Shown here: positions 33,625 to 43,107 of the stretch, piece after piece
How positions within the stretch are numbered: position 1 is the stretch's first letter
Layout of the letters: each line of letters starts with the position of its first letter
Origin: Sphingobium yanoikuyae
GTDB lineage: Bacteria > Pseudomonadota > Alphaproteobacteria > Sphingomonadales > Sphingomonadaceae
Reading direction: 5' to 3'
NCBI RefSeq assembly: GCF_013001025.1
Contig: NZ_CP053023.1
Location: forward strand, 186,001 to 250,000
Length of the DNA: 64,000 nucleotides
Translations under genes and position numbers: made by a program
The notes under the pieces: generated by a model
What the model saw: only the letters and a program-made list of their open reading frames with translations
Told to the model about the DNA's origin: nothing
Database searches by the model: none

Positions 33625-34976
33625 GCGCGGCGGCATCCTCGGCCATGCGCGAAATCGCGTCCAGCAATGACCCCGCCTCCGGTCGCCATCGCGTGGTGGT
33701 CGTGGGCGCGGGCTTCGGCGGCCTCGAAACCGTCCAGCGGCTCGCGGGGAGCGGCGTTGACATCACCCTTGTCGATCGCCGCAACCACCATCTTTTTCAG
33801 CCGCTGCTCTATCAGGTCGCGGGCGCGTCGCTGTCGCCATCGGAGATCGCCTGGCCGATCCGCTCGCTCTTCGCCAAGCGCAAGGACGTTCGGACTCTGC
33901 TCGGTGAGGTCGAAGGCGTGGACACGGGCAACCGGCGCGTCGTTCTCGAAGACGGCTCGACGCTTGGCTATGACACACTCGTCATCGCGACGGGCGCGCG
34001 GCATTCCTATTTCGGGCATGACCAATGGGAGCCTTATGCTCCGGGCCTCAAATCGCTCGAAGATGCGACCACCATTCGCCGGCGCCTTCTCGTCGCGTTC
34101 GAAGAAGCCGAGCGCGAGAGCGATCCCGCGCGCCGTGCGGCCTTGCAGACCTTCGTTATCATCGGCGGCGGGCCTACCGGCGTCGAACTGGCCGGCACGA
34201 TCGCGGAGCTTGCCCGTCTGACACTGGTGCGCGATTTCCGGTCGATCGATCCGCGCGCGACGCGGGTGGTGCTGGTCGAAGCCGGGCAGCGGCTCCTGCA
34301 GGTCTTCCCGGAAGATCTGTCGGCCTATACCGCTCAGGCGCTTGAAAAGCTCGGTGTCGAAATCAAGCTCGGCAAGCCGGTCACGGAATGTTCCGAGCAT
34401 GGGGTCGTGGTCGACGGTGTGCCTATTCCCGCTGAAACGATTTTGTGGGCAGCAGGCGTTCAGGCCTCGCCCGCCGCGCGCTGGCTGAACGCTGAAGCCG
34501 ATCGCGCGGGCCGCGTGGTCGTCGGGCCGGACCTGACAGTGCCAGGACACCCCGACATTTTCGTGATCGGCGATACCGCAGCCTCGAACGGGTATGACGG
34601 CAAGCCGGTGCCCGGTCTCGCGCCGGCTGCAAAGCAGGCCGGACAATATGTGGCCCGGCTGATCCGCCAGCGCTTTAAGGGGCAGAATGCTTCGGAACCG
34701 TTCCGTTACCGGCATCAAGGCAATCTGGCGACGATCGGCCGCAGCCTTGCGGTCGTCGATATGGGCGGGTTCAAATTGCGCGGTGTTCTGGCGTGGTGGA
34801 TGTGGAAACTGATCCACATCTACTTCCTGATCGGGACGCAAAATCGGATGAGTGTTGCACTAAGCTGGATGTGGACCCACGGCATAGGATATCGTGGCTC
34901 GCGTCTGATTACTTACAGCGATCTCGCTCAGCACGATGCCGGGCAGGACCATGACAAGGGGAGGGAAGGCGATTGA
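33621..34976 (+). CDS. Type II NADH dehydrogenase (NDH-2)
   Basis: 451 residues. Two dinucleotide folds: VVVVGAGFGGLETVQRLAGS (FAD) and FVIIGGGPTGVELAGTIAEL (NADH). The second FAD motif is IFVIGDTAA. AAKQAGQYVARLI and a C-terminal amphipathic/hydrophobic segment (WWMWKLIHIYFLIG) for membrane attachment follow. It passes electrons from NADH to quinone without proton pumping. Coupled to frmB by ATGA overlap, it could re-oxidise NADH made by FrmA and FdhA, feeding the bd oxidase. Confidence 0.9.
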   Translation: MSAAASSAMREIASSNDPASGRHRVVVVGAGFGGLETVQRLAGSGVDITLVDRRNHHLFQPLLYQVAGASLSPSEIAWPIRSLFAKRKDVRTLLGEVEGVDTGNRRVVLEDGSTLGYDTLVIATGARHSYFGHDQWEPYAPGLKSLEDATTIRRRLLVAFEEAERESDPARRAALQTFVIIGGGPTGVELAGTIAELARLTLVRDFRSIDPRATRVVLVEAGQRLLQVFPEDLSAYTAQALEKLGVEIKLGKPVTECSEHGVVVDGVPIPAETILWAAGVQASPAARWLNAEADRAGRVVVGPDLTVPGHPDIFVIGDTAASNGYDGKPVPGLAPAAKQAGQYVARLIRQRFKGQNASEPFRYRHQGNLATIGRSLAVVDMGGFKLRGVLAWWMWKLIHIYFLIGTQNRMSVALSWMWTHGIGYRGSRLITYSDLAQHDAGQDHDKGREGD

Positions 34977-36295
34977 GTGAAGAGGGCAGCGCCGAGAACA
35001 GCGGTTCAACTGTCTATGGAATGCCCACCTATGAGAATAGGCGGGTTGCCATCGACGAGGTTCATGCGCGCCCTTATTTGCTGATAGATGCGCCGCGTGC
35101 CCTGGTGCAGCTCGCCTTCATGAACGAGGGCAATCTGACGAAGGACAAGGCGACCCTCGCGGAAATATCGAGCCGGATGGGCGCCCCGCTGCCGGATCAG
35201 GACACACCTCTTCATGGCCTGACCTGGGATCAGGGTAAATTGCACTGTGAGAAGCACACCGAGTTCTCGACCTACTTGTGGAGTGCGCCCCTCGATCCGG
35301 GCACCGGGGAGCTGGCGGGTGAAGATCCGTTCAAGCACGGCTTTACGCCGCCCGGGCCGGTCATTTGCGGCGTCCGCCTGGACGTTGTTACGTGGACCGA
35401 AGAGACCGCGACCTATATCGATCGCTTCGACCCGATCAGCCGGTGTCATTCGCTCGTCGAGGATGGCATGGCCGATATCGTCACCGATTTCCGTCAGGAC
35501 GCCGATGGGCTAACCCGCATCCTCATCCTCGATCGCGGTTTGACGCCGATCCGGCTTGGCGCGCTGGCACAGCGGCTCCTCGAAATCGAGACCTATCGGA
35601 CGCTGGCCCTGCTCGGCATCCCACTGACCCAATCGCTGGGGCCGCATCTGCGCAGCATAGAGAAGCGCCTTGCCGCCATCACCAACGAGATGCGCAAATC
35701 TGCACGCCGCGACAGCGAGGGGCTACTTTCCCGGCTGACCGACCTTTCGGCCGAGCTGGAGGCGGACACGGCGTCCAGCCTCTACCGCTTCGGTGCGAGC
35801 CGTGCCTATTATGAAATCGTCGAGGAGCGGCTTGCAGCGCTCGGCGAAACCTTCGTCCCGGGCTGCTATCGCTGGCGCAACTTCCTCCATCGCAGGATCG
35901 CGCCCGCCATGCGGACCTGTCGCGTGATCGAGGAACGGCAAGCCAATCTCTCCGACAAGCTGGCGCGCGCGACCACGCTGCTGCGGTCGTGGATCGATGT
36001 GCAACTCGAACGCCAGAACAGCGATCTGCTGGCCTCGATGGACAATCGGGCGAAGCTGCAATTGCAGCTTCAACAGACCGTGGAAGGCCTGTCTGTCGCG
36101 GCGATCTCCTATTATGTGATCGGCCTGCTCTCCTATCTCATCAAGGGCATACCGGGGATTCACGACATGGTGGCGCCCGAGCTGGTGATCGCCGCTCTGG
36201 TTCCCCTTGCCGTCCTTGGTGTCTGGTGGACCGTTCGACAGATCAGGAACGCGCACAGCGACCATGGACCGCCGCCCGCAAAAAAGCAGATATGA
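34973..36295 (+). CDS. DUF3422 membrane protein
   Basis: 440 residues, TTG start overlapping the NDH-2 stop (TTGA). Family start RRVAIDEVHARPYLLIDAPR, long helical middle (RLAAITNEMRKSARRDSEGL) and two C-terminal membrane segments around residues 375-425 (AAISYYVIGLLSYLIKGIPG, LVIAALVPLAVLGVWWTV). Similar in plan to CorA-like or respiratory accessory proteins, but function is not established. Last gene of the frmA transcript; a link to NDH-2 is inference. Confidence 0.88.
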   Translation: MSEEGSAENSGSTVYGMPTYENRRVAIDEVHARPYLLIDAPRALVQLAFMNEGNLTKDKATLAEISSRMGAPLPDQDTPLHGLTWDQGKLHCEKHTEFSTYLWSAPLDPGTGELAGEDPFKHGFTPPGPVICGVRLDVVTWTEETATYIDRFDPISRCHSLVEDGMADIVTDFRQDADGLTRILILDRGLTPIRLGALAQRLLEIETYRTLALLGIPLTQSLGPHLRSIEKRLAAITNEMRKSARRDSEGLLSRLTDLSAELEADTASSLYRFGASRAYYEIVEERLAALGETFVPGCYRWRNFLHRRIAPAMRTCRVIEERQANLSDKLARATTLLRSWIDVQLERQNSDLLASMDNRAKLQLQLQQTVEGLSVAAISYYVIGLLSYLIKGIPGIHDMVAPELVIAALVPLAVLGVWWTVRQIRNAHSDHGPPPAKKQI

Positions 36296-36357
36296 TCCCT
36301 TTATCGCCTCCGTGCGTCTAGCGCGCGCCGGGGGCGAAACCGGCAGGAGGATTTCCA

Positions 36358-38334
36358 GTGTCGACCGATGTTTTCATACTGCACTCGCAATACACGCCGG
36401 CAGGCGATCAGCCCGAAGCGATCGCGCGCCTGATCGCCGGCGTCGAAGAGGGGGCACATCACCAGACCCTCAAGGGCATCACGGGCTCGGGCAAGACCTT
36501 CACGATGGCGAACATCATCCATCGTCTGAAGCGCCCCACCTTGATCCTTGCCCCCAACAAGACGCTGACATCGCAGCTCTATGACGAGATGCGGCGATTT
36601 TTCCCTGAAAACGCCGTGGAGTATTTCGTCTCCTATTACGACTATTTCCAACCGGAAGTGTATCTGCCGGGCCGCGATGAGTTCATTCCGAAGGATTCCT
36701 CGATCAACGAGCATCTGGAACGGTTGCGCCTGTCGACGACAAAATCGCTGATCGAGCGCCGCGATACGATCGTCGTCGCCTCGGTATCGTCGATCTACGG
36801 CATGGGCGATCCCGACAATTATCGCGCGCTCCAGGTTCCGCTGACCGAGGGCGCGCGGTTGGGACAGGAAGAGCTTTTCCGCAGCCTGGCGCGCCTGCAA
36901 TATGATCGGGCCGAGCATAAGCTGAAGCGCGGCACTTATCGCGCTGATGGCGACGCTGTTGAGATTTACCCGGCGGATTCGGAATATAAGGCGCTGCGCG
37001 TCGGTTTGGCAAACGGCGTGATCGCGTCGCTCCAATGGTTCGATGCGGCGACCGGCAAGCCGATGGAAAGCGCCGATCACTATCTTGTCTCGCCCAAGAC
37101 TGTTCTGGCGGCGACCGCAGATCAGGCCCGCAAGGCCGCCACGGCGATCCTCGAAGAGTTGGAAACGCAGGTCGAACGGCTGACCAGCGAAAACCGCCTG
37201 ACGGAAGCGGCGCGCCTCTATGATCGCATCACCAACGATGCCGAGATGTTGCGCGAGGTCGGATATTGCTCGGGCATGGAAAATTACGCCTGCTATCTGA
37301 GCGGTCGTGACCCTGCGCTCCCGCCCATAACCCTGCTCGACTATCTGCCCAAGGACGGGCTGCTGTTCGTCGACGAATCGCATGTGATGATCCCACAGAT
37401 CTCGGCGATGTTCCGGGGCGACCAGGCCCGCAAGGATACGCTGATCGATTATGGCTTCCGCCTGCCGTCTTCGAAGGACAGCCACCCCCTGAGCTTCCAC
37501 GAGTTCGAACAGGTCAAGCCGCAGACGATCTTCGTGTCCGCCACCCCCGGCGCTTATGAGGTAAAGGCCTCGCAAGGCAGGGTGGTTGAACAGATCGTGC
37601 GGCCGACCGGCCTGCTCGATCCGAAGGTGGAAGTCCGCCCGTCCCAAGGCGCGCGTGACGATTTGCTACGCGAGATCGCGCAGCGCACGCAGCGCGATGA
37701 GCGCGTGCTGGTTACGACGCTGACCAAGGTTGCGACCGAGGAGCTGCACGCTTTCCTCGAAAGCGAAGGCATTCGCGCGCGTTACATGCACTCTGACATC
37801 AAGGTCGAGGATAGGGTCGCGATCATCGAGGGCCTGCGCGTGGGCGAGTTCGACGTGCTGATCGGGATCAGTTTGCTGCGCGAAGGGCTCGACATCCCAG
37901 AAGCGTCGCTGATTGCGATCTTCGATGCAGACCGCGCGGGCTTCCTGCGCTCGGCCCAGGCGCTGATCCAGATGATCGGCCGCGTCGCGCGCAATGTGAA
38001 CGGCACCGCTGTCCTCTACGCCGATATGGTGACGCCGGCGATGCGGGCCGCGATCGATGAGACCGAGAGCCGGCGACAGCGCCAGATCGCCTTCAACGAG
38101 GAGAACGACGTCACACCGCTCTCGTCGGTTCGCGGCCTGGCGTCGGCGCAGCCCTACGGGCAAGAGCCGTCGGTCCATTCGGAAGCCTTCTGCGAGAACC
38201 TGTACGAGCTTTGCGACCGGATCACGGAGAAGGAACAGGCGCTGCTCGCGGCGGTGGATCACGGCCAAGAGGATCGGGCCGAGACGATCCGGGGCGAGCT
38301 GGACGGCCTCTACCGTCAGTTCATTTATCTGTGA
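36358..38334 (+). CDS. uvrB: Plasmid-borne UvrB paralogue
   Basis: 658 residues, GTG start after GGCAGGAGG. Complete UvrB: Walker A GITGSGKT near residue 40, beta-hairpin region FVSYYDYFQPEVYLPGRDEF, UvrA-binding domain 2 (RGTYRADGDAVEIYPADSEY), helicase motifs DESH, SATPG and QMIGRVARN. The C-terminus ends LYRQFIYL after a UVR-like helix pair. UvrB verifies damage and recruits UvrC. Directly followed by a UvrA2 gene 22 bases downstream. Confidence 0.94.
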   Translation: MSTDVFILHSQYTPAGDQPEAIARLIAGVEEGAHHQTLKGITGSGKTFTMANIIHRLKRPTLILAPNKTLTSQLYDEMRRFFPENAVEYFVSYYDYFQPEVYLPGRDEFIPKDSSINEHLERLRLSTTKSLIERRDTIVVASVSSIYGMGDPDNYRALQVPLTEGARLGQEELFRSLARLQYDRAEHKLKRGTYRADGDAVEIYPADSEYKALRVGLANGVIASLQWFDAATGKPMESADHYLVSPKTVLAATADQARKAATAILEELETQVERLTSENRLTEAARLYDRITNDAEMLREVGYCSGMENYACYLSGRDPALPPITLLDYLPKDGLLFVDESHVMIPQISAMFRGDQARKDTLIDYGFRLPSSKDSHPLSFHEFEQVKPQTIFVSATPGAYEVKASQGRVVEQIVRPTGLLDPKVEVRPSQGARDDLLREIAQRTQRDERVLVTTLTKVATEELHAFLESEGIRARYMHSDIKVEDRVAIIEGLRVGEFDVLIGISLLREGLDIPEASLIAIFDADRAGFLRSAQALIQMIGRVARNVNGTAVLYADMVTPAMRAAIDETESRRQRQIAFNEENDVTPLSSVRGLASAQPYGQEPSVHSEAFCENLYELCDRITEKEQALLAAVDHGQEDRAETIRGELDGLYRQFIYL

Positions 38335-38356
38335 CGCGCCGGGTGAAAGTGACCGA

Positions 38357-41011
38357 ATGAGCAAGGATCAGGAGCCTCAAACCACCCCCGGCAAGGAACG
38401 CGCGCCGCGATCCGGCTTCGTACAAGTGCGCGGCGCGCGGCAGAACAACCTCAAGAATGTTGATGTGGACGTTCCGCGCGATGCCTTCGTGGTGTTCACC
38501 GGCATATCGGGATCGGGCAAGTCGAGCCTCGCCTTCGGCACCCTCTATGCCGAGGCACAGCGCCGCTATCTGGAATCGGTCGCGCCCTACGCCCGCCGCC
38601 TGATCGATCAGGCCGGCGTGCCGGAGGTTGACGCCATCGACGGGTTGCCGCCCGCGGTCGCGTTGCAGCAGCAGCGCGGCTCGGCCAATGCGCGGTCTTC
38701 GGTTGGCAGCGTGACGACGCTCTCCAGCCTGGTGCGGATGCTCTATTCGCGCGTCGGAGAATATCCGCGCAATCAGCCGATGCTCTATGCGGAGGACTTC
38801 TCCCCCAACACCGTGGCCGGGGCCTGCCCGACCTGCCACGGCATCGGGCGCGTCTATGACGCGACCGAAGAGACGATGGTGCCCGACGACAGTCTCACCA
38901 TTCGCGATCGGGCGATCGCGGCATGGCCGCCGGCGTGGCACGGCCAGAACCTGCGCGATATCCTTGTGTCGCTCGGCTATGATGTCGACACGCCATGGCG
39001 CGATCTTCCGAAGAAGGATCGTGACTGGATACTCTTCACCGACGAGACGCCGACGGTGCCGGTCTATGCGGGTCTGACGCCCGAACAGACGCGCGTTGCC
39101 CTCAAGCGTCGTATGGAGCCGAGCTATCAGGGCACCTTCACCGGCGCCCGTCGCTACGTGCTGGAGACCTTCGCCAACACCAAAAGCGCGCTGATGAAGA
39201 AGCGTGTCTCGCAATATATCATCGGCCGCGATTGCCCGACCTGCGACGGCAAGCGCCTGAAGCGCGAGGCCCTGTCGGTGAAGTTTGCCGGCCTGGACAT
39301 CGCCGAGTTTGGCGACCTGACGGTGCTGAAGCTCCGGGACTTGCTCACGCCCGTCGCCCATGGCGAGTATGGTAGCGCCTCGACGACCCTGAAGGGCCAT
39401 GTTCTCGGCAAGGCGGCCCGCGATGCGGCGGTTGAACGTAGGGTCGCGGCGGGAGGCTCGGCACACAAGGCAGCGCCTGACGTGCGCCGCACGCCCAATC
39501 TTTCCGATGAGAAGCGGGTCGCCGCGCAGCGTCTCGCATCCGAGCTGCTCGAACGGCTAGGCCCGCTGATCGACCTTGGCCTTGGCTACATCTCGCTCGA
39601 CCGCAGCACGCCGACGCTTTCCTCCGGCGAGCTGCAACGCCTGCGCCTTGCCACTCAATTGTCGTCACAGCTTTTCGGCGTGGTCTATGTGCTGGACGAG
39701 CCATCGGCGGGGCTGCACCCGGCAGACGGCGAAGCGTTGCTGACCATCCTTGAGCGGCTGAAGGCGGCGGGCAACTCGCTGTTCGTTGTCGAGCATGATC
39801 TTGACGTGATCCGCCATGCCGAATGGCTGGTCGATGTGGGGCCAGGTGCCGGCGAAAAGGGCGGCGAAGTGCTCTACAGCGGCCCGATCGCAGGGCTTGC
39901 CGGCGTCGAGGCGTCGATCACCCGTCGCTATCTGTTCGCAGAACCTGACGCCCATGACCGGACCCCGCGCGAAGCAAAAGCATGGCTCCGTCTTGAAGGT
40001 GTGACCCGCAACAATCTTCACGGGCTCGACGTCGCGCTACCGATTGGCTGCTTCACCGCCGTCACCGGGGTTTCAGGATCGGGCAAGTCCAGTCTTGTCA
40101 GCCAGGCACTTCCGGAGCTTGTGACGGAACAACTCGGCGGCACGCCGGCTGCCGAGGAGGAGGATACCGATCCGCTGCTCGATGTTGCGCGGGAAGAGAC
40201 CGAAGGCCGCATCGTTGCGGGCATGGAGCATGTGCGCAGGCTGGTGCGGGTCGATCAGAAGCCGATCGGCCGCACTCCACGCTCGAACCTCTCCACCTAC
40301 AGCGGCCTGTTCGATCATGTGCGCAAGATCTTCGCGAACACCCCACTGGCGCGCCGGCGCCACTACAGCCCGGGCAGGTTCTCCTTCAACGTCGCACAGG
40401 GCCGCTGCCCGGTGTGCGAGGGTGAGGGCTTCGTCATGGTGGAGCTGTTGTTCCTGCCCAGCGTCTATGCGCCCTGCTCGACCTGCCATGGCAGCCGCTA
40501 CAATCCGCAGACGCTCGAAGTCGAATGGAACGGCCGCAACATCGCCCAGGTGCTTGAGCTGACGGTGGACGAGGCGTGCGACTTCTTCGCGAGCGAACCG
40601 TCCGTCATGCGCTCGCTCGATGTGCTGCGGGAGATTGGCCTCGGCTATCTGAGGCTTGGACAGCCGGCGACGGAACTGTCGGGCGGCGAGGCCCAGCGCA
40701 TCAAGCTCGCGACCGAGCTGCAACGCGCCCAGCGTGGCAACACCATCTACATCCTCGACGAGCCGACTTCGGGGCTTCACCCTTCCGACGCTGATCGGCT
40801 GATGCGGCACCTGCAGGGCCTTGTCGATGTCGGCAATACGGTCGTCGTCGTCGAGCATGACATGCGAGCTATTTCACAGGTGGATTGGGTGATCGATCTG
40901 GGGCCTGGCGCTGGCGAAGATGGTGGCCGGATCATCGCGAGCGGCGTCCCTCACGATGTTGCCGAAGCGCAAGGCAGCCTGACCGCGCCTTATCTAAAGG
41001 CGGCGCTTTAG
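38357..41011 (+). CDS. Class II UvrA (UvrA2), lacking the UvrB-binding domain
   Basis: 884 residues from the ATG at 38357, against about 940 in UvrA1. Two ABC modules: Walker [10 protein letters not shown] near 49 and GVSGSGKSS near 571; signatures LSSGELQR and LSGGEAQR; zinc-type clusters CPTCHG (near 156), CPTCDGK and [14 protein letters not shown]. The sequence passes straight from [20 protein letters not shown] to CPTCHG, where UvrA1 has its UvrB-binding domain of more than 100 residues. UvrA2 proteins are linked to tolerance of DNA-damaging drugs (family knowledge). Confidence 0.92.
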   Translation: MSKDQEPQTTPGKERAPRSGFVQVRGARQNNLKNVDVDVPRDAFVVFTGISGSGKSSLAFGTLYAEAQRRYLESVAPYARRLIDQAGVPEVDAIDGLPPAVALQQQRGSANARSSVGSVTTLSSLVRMLYSRVGEYPRNQPMLYAEDFSPNTVAGACPTCHGIGRVYDATEETMVPDDSLTIRDRAIAAWPPAWHGQNLRDILVSLGYDVDTPWRDLPKKDRDWILFTDETPTVPVYAGLTPEQTRVALKRRMEPSYQGTFTGARRYVLETFANTKSALMKKRVSQYIIGRDCPTCDGKRLKREALSVKFAGLDIAEFGDLTVLKLRDLLTPVAHGEYGSASTTLKGHVLGKAARDAAVERRVAAGGSAHKAAPDVRRTPNLSDEKRVAAQRLASELLERLGPLIDLGLGYISLDRSTPTLSSGELQRLRLATQLSSQLFGVVYVLDEPSAGLHPADGEALLTILERLKAAGNSLFVVEHDLDVIRHAEWLVDVGPGAGEKGGEVLYSGPIAGLAGVEASITRRYLFAEPDAHDRTPREAKAWLRLEGVTRNNLHGLDVALPIGCFTAVTGVSGSGKSSLVSQALPELVTEQLGGTPAAEEEDTDPLLDVAREETEGRIVAGMEHVRRLVRVDQKPIGRTPRSNLSTYSGLFDHVRKIFANTPLARRRHYSPGRFSFNVAQGRCPVCEGEGFVMVELLFLPSVYAPCSTCHGSRYNPQTLEVEWNGRNIAQVLELTVDEACDFFASEPSVMRSLDVLREIGLGYLRLGQPATELSGGEAQRIKLATELQRAQRGNTIYILDEPTSGLHPSDADRLMRHLQGLVDVGNTVVVVEHDMRAISQVDWVIDLGPGAGEDGGRIIASGVPHDVAEAQGSLTAPYLKAAL

Positions 41012-41046
41012 CCGCTTGGACGCCGGCGACAGGGGGGAGTGGGACT

Positions 41047-41118
41047 ATGGTGAGTCTTGTCGATTGGGGTGTGGCGATCCCGATGATCGAGCACCGGCCA
41101 TGTCTTGCTGGGATGTGA
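41047..41118 (+). pseudogene. Relic copying the start of the PRC-barrel gene
   Basis: A 23-codon frame whose ribosome region and first codons (AGTGGGACT-ATG, then MVSLVDW) mirror those of the gene at 43108 (GGTGGGACA-ATG, MISLVGW). Similarity ends after about ten codons. It looks like a fragment left by duplication or rearrangement around the encapsulin operon; it could also be a chance short peptide. Confidence 0.4.
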
Positions 41119-41155
41119 TAGCGATGGTCCTGCCCGACCATTCAGGGAGTTGAAC

Positions 41156-42241
41156 GTGCCTTCTACCGTCTCTCAAGATGTTACCGCTCGTTCCCAGGCC
41201 GTCGATGCCCGGCTTACCCGCGCTGCGATCTTTCTGGTCGTCTCGATGGGCGCCGGGGAGAAGCCGGAAGCGGGGGTGCGGGGTCTTTGCGCCATCCTGT
41301 CGTCGCTGGTTCGTGGCGTGGGCTTCCGGGCGGCAGACGGCGGACTTTCCTGCATCATGGGGATCGGCTCCGATGCTTGGGACCGGCTATTCGGAGCGCC
41401 GCGGCCGAAGGAACTGCATCCGTTCCGGGAAATCCGCGGCGTCCATCATGCGCCTTCGACGCCCGGCGACCTGCTGTTTCACATTCGCGCCGCGCGTCAG
41501 GATTTGTGTTTCGAGATGGCGGCGCAGATCGTGAAGCGTCTCGCCGGCTTCGCCTCGGTGACGGACGAGGTGCATGGCTTCCGCTACTTCGACGATCGCG
41601 ACCTGCTGGGATTTGTCGACGGGACGGAAAACCCCGTCGAGCAGGGAGCCAGAGATGCCACGGTGATCGGGGCGGCGGACGATCCGGTCTTCGCTGGCGG
41701 CAGCTATGTGATCGTCCAGAAATACCTCCACGACCTCGACAAGTGGAACGCGATTCCCGTGGAGCAGCAGGAGAAGATCGTAGGGCGCGAGAAGCTGTCG
41801 GACATCGAGCTGGACGAGGCGGCCAAGCCGAGCTTCGCGCATAACGTGCTCACCAACATCGAGGAGGACGGCGAGCAACTCCAGATCCTGCGCGATAACA
41901 TGCCGTTCGGCGATGTTGGTAAGGGCGAGTTCGGCACCTATTTCATCGGTTACGCCCGCTCGCCGACCCGCATCGAGCGGATGCTCGACAATATGTTCAT
42001 CGGTTTGCCACCCGGCAATTACGATCGCTTGCTCGATGTTAGCCGGGCCGTGACCGGCTCGCTTTATTTCGTGCCGTCGGCTGATTTTCTGGACGAGGTA
42101 ACGCCGGAGCCAGCCACGGCCGATGGCGATGAGGCGGTAGCCGAGGCGCCCGCATCCACGGCGCCGGCACCGGAGCCCTCGTCAGCATCGGATGGATCGC
42201 TGCGCATTGGATCACTCAAAGATGAGGCAGGACATGAATAA
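41156..42241 (+). CDS. Dye-decolourising (DyP-type) haem peroxidase, encapsulin cargo
   Basis: 361 residues. The GTG at 41156 has AGGGAG upstream. GFVDG at 152-156 supplies the catalytic Asp155; His229 in PSFAHNVLTN is the proximal haem ligand; FIGYARSPTRIERMLDNMF holds the distal arginine region. The C-terminus is a long Ala/Pro/Glu linker ending in SLRIGSLK (348-355), the classical encapsulation-targeting peptide. It overlaps the shell gene by 8 bases. It should be packed inside the encapsulin shell and oxidise substrates with peroxide. Confidence 0.95.
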   Translation: MPSTVSQDVTARSQAVDARLTRAAIFLVVSMGAGEKPEAGVRGLCAILSSLVRGVGFRAADGGLSCIMGIGSDAWDRLFGAPRPKELHPFREIRGVHHAPSTPGDLLFHIRAARQDLCFEMAAQIVKRLAGFASVTDEVHGFRYFDDRDLLGFVDGTENPVEQGARDATVIGAADDPVFAGGSYVIVQKYLHDLDKWNAIPVEQQEKIVGREKLSDIELDEAAKPSFAHNVLTNIEEDGEQLQILRDNMPFGDVGKGEFGTYFIGYARSPTRIERMLDNMFIGLPPGNYDRLLDVSRAVTGSLYFVPSADFLDEVTPEPATADGDEAVAEAPASTAPAPEPSSASDGSLRIGSLKDEAGHE

Positions 42242-43055
42242 CCTCCATCGCGAACTCGCCCCCATCTCCGACGCCGCTTGGGCGCAAATCGACCAAGAAG
42301 CGACCCGAACTCTCAAGCGCTATCTGGCCGCGCGCCGCGTCGTGGACGTGCCGGAACCGAAGGGGGCCACGCTCGCGGCCGTGGGAACGGGCCACACCAA
42401 GCCGATCGATGCGCCCAGCGATGGCGTCCAAGCCGTGCGGCGTGCGGTCAACGCCGTGGTCGAACTGCGCGTGCCCTTCACGCTGACCCGCGCGGCGATC
42501 GACGATGTGGAGCGCGGCTCCGAGGATTCGGACTGGCAACCGCTCAAGGAAGCCGCCCGCACGATCGCCTTTGCCGAAAATCGCGCGATCTTTGATGGCT
42601 ATGCCGCTGCCGATATCGGCGGCATCCGTCCCGGCGCGAGCAACGAGCCGGTGCCGCTGCCCACGGCCGTCGCCGGATATCCCGCCATCGTCGCCCAAGC
42701 CGTCGATCGGTTGCGCCTTGCCGGGGTCGAGGGGCCTTATCGACTGGTGCTGGGCGATGATCCGTTCACCGCGATCAGCGGCGGCAGCGAGGAGGGCTAT
42801 CCGGTGCTCCAGCACATCAATCGTCTGGTGGACGGCGATATCATCTGGGCGCCGGGCATCATGGGCGGCGTCGTCCTGACAACGCGGGGCGGCGATTTCG
42901 AACTCGATCTCGGACAGGATTTGTCGATCGGCTATCTCAGCCACACCGCCGAGGCGGTCGAGCTGTACCTGCAAGAGAGCTTCACCTTCCGGCTGTTGAC
43001 GAGCGAGGCGGCTGTTTCGCTCCCGACAACGGAAGCGTCGGCGCAGCCGGCGTGA
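42234..43055 (+). CDS. Family 1 encapsulin shell protein
   Basis: 273 residues, ATG at 42234 overlapping the DyP stop. HK97-type shell protein: MNNLHRELAPISDAAWAQID, LKRYLAARRVVDVPEPKGAT, AFAENRAIFDGY, INRLVDGDIIWAPGIMGGVV and DLSIGYLSHTAEAVELYLQE. The expected product is a 60-subunit T=1 compartment around 24 nm across (family knowledge). The N-terminal pocket binds the SLRIGSLK tail of the peroxidase encoded upstream. A slight C-terminal extension (SLPTTEASAQPA) is unusual but minor. Confidence 0.95.
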   Translation: MNNLHRELAPISDAAWAQIDQEATRTLKRYLAARRVVDVPEPKGATLAAVGTGHTKPIDAPSDGVQAVRRAVNAVVELRVPFTLTRAAIDDVERGSEDSDWQPLKEAARTIAFAENRAIFDGYAAADIGGIRPGASNEPVPLPTAVAGYPAIVAQAVDRLRLAGVEGPYRLVLGDDPFTAISGGSEEGYPVLQHINRLVDGDIIWAPGIMGGVVLTTRGGDFELDLGQDLSIGYLSHTAEAVELYLQESFTFRLLTSEAAVSLPTTEASAQPA

Positions 43056-43107
43056 AGGCGTTGCCGGTTGCGCCGCCCGCACGCGGGCCGCAGCGAGGGG
43101 TGGGACA

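Noticed and set aside
33600..34841. A 413-codon minus-strand frame opposite NDH-2
   Set aside because: Antisense shadow; NDH-2 has both dinucleotide-binding motifs on the plus strand.
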